Shown in pieces: positions 57,225 through 64,000 of a DNA stretch of 64,000 bases; position 1 is the stretch's first letter, and the number at the start of each line of letters is the position of its first letter. The DNA is from Liriodendron chinense (taxonomy: Eukaryota > Streptophyta > Magnoliopsida > Magnoliales > Magnoliaceae). A model generated the notes under the pieces. It saw only the letters and a list, made by a program, of their open reading frames with translations. It made no database searches and was not told where the DNA came from. Position numbers and translations under genes: made by a program. The stretch is from assembly GCA_003013855.2 (NCBI GenBank), contig PVNU02000875.1:186001-250000 (forward strand), read 5' to 3'.

Positions 57225-57470
57225 GTAGGCCTCGTTATGATGTTAGTGAATATCCACGCCGTCCATCCCTTTTACCAGAACATTTTAAGCACGAGCCTAA
57301 AAATGAGGCACATTCGAAGCTCAAGTGGCCCACACCATAAAAAAAAACAGTGGTCATAAAAGGCTTTTAATGGTAGGAGTTCAATCCGTGTGATGTGGTC
57401 CACTTGAGCTTTGGATTTGCCTCATCTTTTGGTGCATGCCTTAAAATTAACTCACGTGACTTATCATTCT
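57225..57470. repeat. Short foldback repeat copy in the following intron
   Basis: GGCCTCGTTATGATGTTAGT, ACATTTTAAGCACGAGCC, CTCAAGTGGCCCACACCATA and GATGTGGTCCACTTGAGC; the centre is deleted. Confidence 0.7.
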
Positions 57471-58180
57471 TGAAAAATGCTTAGGTTTGAAAAATGCTTA
57501 GGTAAATAGGTTGTAAATAATCATTACACATTTACATGATATTTACCTCATGAAATTGAAAAAAAAACAGGCCCAAGCTGGTTGACTAGGAACTTTGACG
57601 AGTCAGCTCGACGTTAATATTGGTCGACTCAATGAGATAGCTGATCATTCGGTTCTGTTTCAATTTTTTAGTTTGTTTATGCACTTACTTTTTTTCTTAA
57701 AAAAAATTAAAAATTTGTGGATTTGTAATACACACACAGAGGTGTTTAAATGCCATATTTTGGCCTAATTAGATAGAACCACCTAAGAACGAAAGAAAAA
57801 AAAAAAAATTAAAAAATTAAAAGTCAGATCTCATATTTTGGGTTTGACTTCTTCCTACCACCGTATTTATAAATGACAAAACTATCCTTATTGGCAACTG
57901 TACAATTTTTATTGAGAACATCTAACTCACCTTAATGGTGAACGAGAGACGTGAAAGGTCAACAAGAGATGTGAATGAAAGATATTACCGTTCTAGAGGG
58001 TGAACCACCTGATTAATGTTTCAAATATATCAAAAGTGGCTTTCCAAAAATCCTGATCATCAAAATCGTAAGTAGGCCACACCACAGGAAATGGTTGGTA
58101 CCGAACACTCATCATTAGTTTTTAAGTAGGACCCACCGCGGTGTTTAAATGCCATTTAATCCATTGATCTGATGTGCCTA
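57471..58180. other. Presumed WAK intron, no further exon recognised
   Basis: AT-rich with an A run near 57,790. 58,060-58,175 is a foldback piece. No kinase exon was found here or in the remaining window. Confidence 0.4.
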
Positions 58181-58199
58181 CACTACAACAAAAAAGGCC

Positions 58200-58680
58200 T
58201 TTAGCCTTGCTTCAAAACTGTGGCTAAAAAGGTTAAAAACTGAATCTAAAGGCTTTAGCTTCGGTTTTGCCTCATTTATCCAAACCGAGACTCCAACCCC
58301 ATGGCTAAAGGCTTTAACCTCAATTTTAGCAACCGAGGCTATAAATTTTTATAGCCTCGGTTCTTCAATTGAAGCTAAAATCCTTTTTAGCTTCAGTTGC
58401 CTCGAAATGAGGCTAAATCAAGTTTTTAGCCTCCATTGCCTCCAACCATAGCTAAATATATTTTTAACCTCAGTTCTCAACAACCGAGGCTAAAGCATTT
58501 GGCCACAGGAGTTGCAACCTCAATTTAGGTAACTAAGGCAAAACTGAGGCTGAAGATAGATTTCGCTTCCGTTGGCATCAACCGAAGCTAAATTCAGTTT
58601 TTAACCTTGGTTCTCAACAACAGAGGCTACATCTAGTTTTTTGCCTCGGTTCTCAACAAACCATGGCTAAAAATGTTTAA
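58200..58680. repeat. CACTA left subterminal repeats
   Basis: About 20 motifs TTTAGCCTC, GAGGCTAAA and variants (GGCTAAATC, TTAACCTC) in both orientations, spaced 20-40 bp. Confidence 0.85.
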
Positions 58681-59167
58681 TTCTTTTAAATATTTGTTAA
58701 AATAAACCTGTGCCTGTTTCACAATCCAATCATTCAATTTCAATCCATTCATAAAAGCACCATATCAACAAAAAAGTTAACTGTCTATTTGAAAGTTTTC
58801 AAAACAAACTACAAACGCACCCTATTACATCAAGCTATGACACACTCATTGCATAGGTTCCAAAAATAACACAAAGCATCACTATTTAATCATTTTCGCA
58901 GTAGGAAGCCCTCTGCTTTATCCACCAACACTCGAAAAACCAGGGTTGGTTAATCCTGTCAATGTATCTACTGAGGATGGCAAATCATCAGTTCCAGCAT
59001 TCCTCCGCAACTGAAAGTGCAAAAACATTAATGAAACTTTAGAAAATTAGTGGAATTTGCAAATATTGGCCAAATATTGATGATATATAGAAATATCACA
59101 AATAACACAAAATATCAGCATCTATCAACGTCAATACATGGGAATTTTCATATTCTCAAATGATTTT

Positions 59168-59612
59168 GTATCGCTGACCTACAATACTGAAAGTATCGTC
59201 CCATACATTGATTTCTTTAAAGTATACTTAGACTAAAAGAAAATTAAATTTCATTCTTTCAACATCGCATCGATTTACCTCATGAATGATTTACGACACT
59301 GAGAATTCATACTAACTTCCATTGGGAAGTTTGCTGAGATATGCCTCCAATTGTCCTATATCGCTGCCAATATAAGATCGATAATTGTAACAAATTATAT
59401 CGCTGACCTGGGATACTGAAAATATCGGTCGATACATTGATTTCTTTGAAGGATACTCAGATAAACAAAAAATTAAATGCCATTCTTTCAACATTGAATT
59501 GATTTACCTCACGAATTATTTATGGCACTAAAAATTCATACTAACTTCCATTAAGAAGTTTGTGAAGATACGCCTCCAACGCTCATATTGCTGCCAATAT
59601 AAGACCTATAAA
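59168..59612. repeat. ~233-bp direct tandem duplication with an exon end
   Basis: TCGCTGACCTACAATACTGA... through TGCCAATATAAGATCG (59,170-59,382) recurs as 59,402-59,612. Each contains the minus-strand segment YIGSDIGQLEAYLSKLPN followed by a stop in the first copy, or its degraded version. Probably the last exon of the element's gene, duplicated. Confidence 0.8.
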
Positions 59613-60558
59613 TGCAAGAAATTAATTATTAGAGTAGGAATAGTAACTCATAAAAATGGATGACTGGGGTTCTAATATAACATATTGCCAGGTGCTACTT
59701 TGTCCAATAGTACCTAAAACTTACAGTGTGCTATGCCACTCAATATAGTTTCAAGACTAACCCATATCTATGCCGATGATGCTCCTCCACCTAGGCAGAA
59801 TTTTGGTACCTATAAAATAACAAAAATTAATTTATTTCTACGCCAAATTTATACCATTTATTAAATCAAGTGAACATGAAAGTATTCGTATATTTCAAAT
59901 GATGGAAGGTTTCACCTAAATTATGTAATTAGAAGATAGGACATTTCATTTTTACATGTAGAGTTATACTTGGATTTGTGATTTTGCCCTTCTCTTGAAA
60001 TAAAGCAGCATCTTTTTTTTTGTGTGTGTCAAATAGACACTAGGTTCTTTGTTTTTCATTGAAAGGTTCTGAACGTTGTTTTATGGAGTTGTGAGCACAT
60101 AGCTGCAATCAGACTGATAATGTTAGGTCAAACAGGCACTGGGTTCTTTTTTTCTTTTTTTTTCCTGAAAGGTTCTGAACATTGTTTTTTGAGAAATTAG
60201 GGTGCATTTATTTTTCATCATTGGTGATTGATTAGGTTTGTGGATAACACTCGTGAGAAATACCTTGGTTTGTGAATAACAGCATTCAGCATCTGAAAAT
60301 TGACATTCTTCATAGCCATGCTGCATTGAGGTAAGTGCTGCGATCTTGCAGAATCTGTACAGAATAGTTTTCTTGGTGCAGGCACAAAGTACATGACACA
60401 TGCCAGAAAAAGGGGCAGAGACTACAATATAGATTGCACATTTCCATTCCCAATTCTACATAAAGAGAGATAGAAAGCAACATATCTAAATGAAACAGAA
60501 GACACAAAACATAGGAGGAAAGAAAGAAAAAGAACTTGCGAACTTGCCATTTTCCATA

Positions 60559-60887
60559 TTAATGGATTCTGACATGCTCTTGTAGCTCATCCAACATATC
60601 TACAAAATAATAGATCCATGTGTCAGCAAGAGATTGAACTCTATCTATCAAAAAATAAAATAAAATAAGTAAATGATTGAACACCATAAAGATATGAAAA
60701 AAGAAAAGCAGAGAGTAGTGCAACACTCTAGTTCCAACTGAAATTACCTTCAAGATCTGCTAAGTAACACCCAGCCTCCAAGACTTGTTCTGGAGTTTGC
60801 ATAACAAGAGTGCTCTCCTTCATCTGCTTAACAACATCAACAGTTTGGGCTTGTATGGCTTCCATGAACTATTTTTTATCCTCCTCA
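60559..60887 (-). pseudogene. CACTA-internal gene remnant, two exons
   Basis: Exon at 60,887-60,748 (acceptor TATTTTCAG, donor GTAATT): FMEAIQAQTVDVVKQMKEST, then LVMQTPEQVLEAGCYLADLE, with an in-frame TAG near its start. The next exon, from 60,599, joins in phase: DMLDELQEHVRIH and a stop at ~60,561. Not recognised as a specific family. Its location between CACTA subterminal arrays suggests an element-encoded protein, but a captured host fragment is possible. Confidence 0.4.
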
Positions 60888-63060
60888 CTGAAAATAGAAA
60901 AGAAATCAACACAATAATCAGTGTAACAGCTCAATATTTGTCAAAAGCTAATCACTTCGCGTCATGTAATTGGTTTTCTAAGACTTCACTTAGATGCATA
61001 AGTGAATTGAATTGCAAGCCCAAACAGTTGATGATCCTAGTTCCTAGTGGAGGAACTTAATAGTTTCTTTAATTAATACTTTAAGATAATTATAATTTTA
61101 GTTTCGTTAATTTGCGTGCAAGATCAATGCCACCCATGTCCATTAGTACAACACATTCTATGGACCATAGTGACAAATCTTCTTCTCATCAATTTATCGG
61201 CATGGGAATCTCTCAGGAGATTTTCAGTTTTTGACGTTTTTCTTGTGATATTATTGGAATATATCACTGAAAATAAATATTTAAAAACATTTGTTATAAA
61301 TAAAAAATAATTTTAAAAGATAGGTAAAAAAGAATTAATTAAAACTTAAATATTAATCCCATTAAATATGCAATAATTTCCTCAAAAAATTAATGATATT
61401 TTGAAAATCTCATGACACAACATATTTGTTGTGAAGACAAGAAGACTTGTTAGATTTCCATCAGGCCCGTAAACAAGTTCGTCACCCCCCCTTTTGGATC
61501 AGCTCTATAAATCCTACTTCCACAAACAATCTGAAGGCCCTATCCTCAATACTTATATTTCATAGGCATACAAGAATCACACCACCCCAAATCCACACCA
61601 CCAGTCTATCCACCTAGATCTAGTTCTATTGAAAACATTCTCATCTCTCTCGCATCTCTTTGAATAATAGAGCTAAGGTAACAAAACACATTTCATCGAT
61701 GAATCTCAAGAGAGGCAGACATTTCTGTTGTTCAGTACTTTTCTATGTAAAGGAAGGAGGTGATTTGGGCTCCTTGCCGGAGTCTTGTTGAGACTTTTGG
61801 AGTGGCCGAGCATGGTGGTGCCTTTGGTCAATGACTCAATCCATGACTTAGGTGGGCCACATTATAGACAAAAGTTGAGAATGGATGCCCACCCATTGAA
61901 ACCCTCCTGATTGTTTATAGGGCCCATTGAGATGTGGTTCAGACATCCAGCAGATCCATTATGTGTGCCCCACTTGGATGATGTGTCACACCAAATTTCA
62001 GGCCATTCCAAAACTCAGGTGGGCCACACAATTTGAAACCATGTGAAATCATGCCTAAAACATTTAAAAGCCTTGGTGGACCTTATGAGAGTCTGTCATC
62101 ATAAATTCAGCATTTCAACTCTCGAGCTGACTAATTACATTAGTACAAGTAAAACTTAAAATTCCTACTGAAAGCAGTTTTTTTTTTTTTTTTTTTGTTT
62201 CTATTTTTTTCCTCCTTTCTCTATGTATGCTCTATCTTGCTGTATGTTTTCTGTTATTCCAAAAGGAAATGCAGAAATAGGAAGGAGGGTGTAGTGGCAC
62301 ATTACAGGACAGACAACACATTCATCATTTCATTTCTCTGATATTCCATTGTGATTCCATATCCAGCTTTTCCTTTTATGTTTTAAATTTCTCAATCTTT
62401 GTAGAATTCAAAGCCCGGGAAATGAATTCCCTCCCGAAATCAACATTAAGGAATGGAGATTGCTTCAATTTTCAGCCCACAAAAAATATGAACCTATAGT
62501 TAGGGCACACCGAAATTCTATCCAAAATTACAAAATCCAGGCATCAACTTAAAAGTACAAGGAAATCACGTAAAAAATCTATGAATCCATTCTACACTCA
62601 GAACCAAATCGACATCTACGAACCTGATTGCTACAGAATGAATTCAATCAATCGTTCAACTGAAGAGCTATAAAGATACCTACACGGGAAAAGGAAAGCA
62701 TCAGGATAAAGAATAAAAATGTATTAAAAAAAAAAGCCCTAAAGGGGGATTTTTTGGGGATCTTCTACTGTTTCTAATCCACGAACTACCAGATAAAAAT
62801 AATTTCTAGAAAATTGAGAAAAACAGATCTGATTATAGAAAAATCAAGATAAAAACAAGTAGAGATCCATCGAAAAATGGAGGGCAGAGATGATGAGATA
62901 GAAAAACGTACCTGAAAACACCAAGATGGAGAGAGAACCTTAGCTTTCTCATGCTTGGCAACGTTCTCTGTATTTATAGGAGAAGGTCTGCAAGTTCCCG
63001 AGCGTCTACCCAGCGCTGCCCCATCTACACACTAGCGCACGTGCGAATGTGCCCGACGTC
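60888..63060. other. CACTA interior, mostly non-coding
   Basis: AT-rich. A foldback piece lies at 61,840-62,060 (GTGGGCCACATTATAGAC, ATTGAGATGTGG). T run near 62,180. No other coding segment was recognised. Confidence 0.4.
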
Positions 63061-63064
63061 GGTG

Positions 63065-63140
63065 GATCCCCGACTGTGGGCCCCACCATGACGTATGTGA
63101 CTTAGATCCACGCCGTCCATCCATTTTGACAGCTCATTTC
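63065..63140. repeat. Foldback repeat terminal fragment
   Basis: GTGGGCCCCACCATGACGTA, then CCACGCCGTCCATCCATTTT, one arm only. Confidence 0.75.
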
Positions 63141-63414
63141 CTGCTTGGAATGTGCTGCTTTGATTTTTTTTCTCGGTATCTCTGCTGTTGATTTTTTGAG
63201 GGCACGTCGGAGAACATGTTGCTGCTGATATTATATGTAATCGGTTCAGATCCACTGATTAAAAGAAAGCTAAAAAGCTGATGAGTGGCTCAGATCTCAA
63301 ATGATCGAACAACTAGAACAATATGCAAGAACCATGTTGTATGTCATATAAACATATTGTAAACCACCGTTGATCGTGCGGTTGGACAACAAACATCAAT
63401 GGTAGATCACAATG

Positions 63415-64000
63415 TTAGACTCTTAGCCTCAGTTTTTTATTAACTGAGGCAAAATATTAGACTTTTAGCCTCAGTTTCTGACCAGCTAAGGCAAAATGGT
63501 AAACTTTTAGTCTCATTTTCTCACAACTAAGGCAAAATGGTAGACTTTTAGCCTCAATTTCTGGTCAACCGAGATAAAATGGTAGACTTTTAGCCTCATT
63601 TTCTCACCAATTGAGGCAAAATATTAGACTTTTAGCTTCAGTTTTTCACAACTGAGACGAAGTGGTAACCTTTAGCCCTAGTTGCTGACCAATCGAGGCA
63701 AAATGATAGATTTTTAGCCTCAGTTTTTGACCAACGGAGGTAAAATGTTAGACTTTTAGCGTCATTTCTCACAACTAAGGCAAAATGTTAGACTTTTAGC
63801 CTCAATTTCTCACAAATGAGGCAAAATGGTAGCCTTTTAGCCTCAGTTTCTGACCAACCGAGGCAAAATGGTAGACTTTTATAACCTTAGTTTTTACCAA
63901 CTGAGGCAAAATGTTAGACTTTTAGCCTCATTTTTTTACAACTGAGGCAAAATGTTAGACTTTTAGCCTCATTTTCTCACAACTGAGGCAAAATGTTAGA
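63415..64000. repeat. CACTA right subterminal repeat array
   Basis: About 15 units of ~40 bp, TAGACTTTTAGCCTCA + TTTCT..CAACTGAGGCAAAATG with variants. More regular than the left array. The array is cut by the window edge. Confidence 0.85.

Larger units (their letters stand above)
58181..64000. mobile_element. CACTA (En/Spm) element, right end beyond the window
   Basis: Starts CACTACAACAAAAAAGGCCT, a CACTA-type terminus, preceded by CTA (possible 3-bp duplication). TTTAGCCTCGGTT/GAGGCTAAA words fill 58,200-58,680 and recur as the array at 63,415-64,000. The two subterminal arrays share the same motif, so they are probably the two ends of one element longer than 5.8 kb. The interior holds minus-strand exon-like pieces and nested insertions (foldback pieces at ~61,840-62,060 and 63,070-63,140). 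Confidence 0.8.

Noticed and set aside
58181..64000. A WAK kinase exon to complete the gene starting at 54,406
   Set aside because: No Gly loop, HRD or DFG motif is visible on the plus strand here; it must lie outside the window or be missing.

Overview
This window looks like nuclear DNA from a flowering plant. Evidence: exon-intron genes with GT/AG sites, plant-type wall-associated kinases, Ty1/copia and Ty3/gypsy retrotransposons, L1-like LINEs, CACTA and hAT elements, and many AT and GA microsatellites. A foldback repeat with GGGCCCACCATGATGT-type ends recurs more than 15 times. From memory I associate it with magnoliids (laurel/magnolia relatives); I could not check this, and the species is unknown.

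Host genes are few. A last exon of a wall-associated receptor kinase (WAK family), with transmembrane segment and complete Ser/Thr kinase, lies at 4,012-5,192 (+). About 50 kb downstream on the same strand, exons 1 and 2 of another WAK gene (54,406-55,288 and 56,912-57,079) encode a signal peptide, galacturonan-binding domain and EGF module. The intron phases at the two loci fit, so this is probably a tandem WAK array enlarged by transposons. Exon 2 carries an in-frame TAG exactly in the DIDEC motif. A decayed copy of the end of exon 1 lies in intron 1. At 27,285-28,215 (-) an intron-containing callose synthase pseudogene fragment is joined directly to a pentatricopeptide-repeat (PPR) fragment.

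Layout. 1-703: copia 3' LTR inserted in a LINE. 704-3,640: LINE pieces. 4,012-5,192: WAK kinase exon. 5,756-11,632: decayed Ty3/gypsy element on the minus strand. 12.9-16.5 kb: foldback repeats and a dispersed ~1 kb repeat. 16,480-18,856: non-autonomous gypsy derivative. 18,142-25,835: direct tandem duplication of a ~3 kb block carrying an LTR, a foldback piece and a CACTA-like end; the first copy is interrupted by a 1,527-bp solo LTR. 27-30 kb: callose synthase/PPR pseudogene, homopolymers and GA tracts. 31.4-33.1 kb: tandem array with a ~151-bp unit. 34-41 kb: low-complexity DNA, a LINE tail, hAT MITEs and foldback repeats. 41,728-42,970: 5' part of a copia element. 44-54 kb: dispersed repeats, foldbacks and two hAT elements. 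54.4-57.1 kb: WAK ectodomain exons. 58,181 to the right edge: a CACTA element with TTTAGCCTC subterminal repeats.

The WAK exons are the only candidates for host function. Most of the rest is layered transposon insertion, which here can be ordered from target-site duplications, empty paralogous sites and nesting. All identifications come from reading the sequence and from family knowledge; no database search was run.
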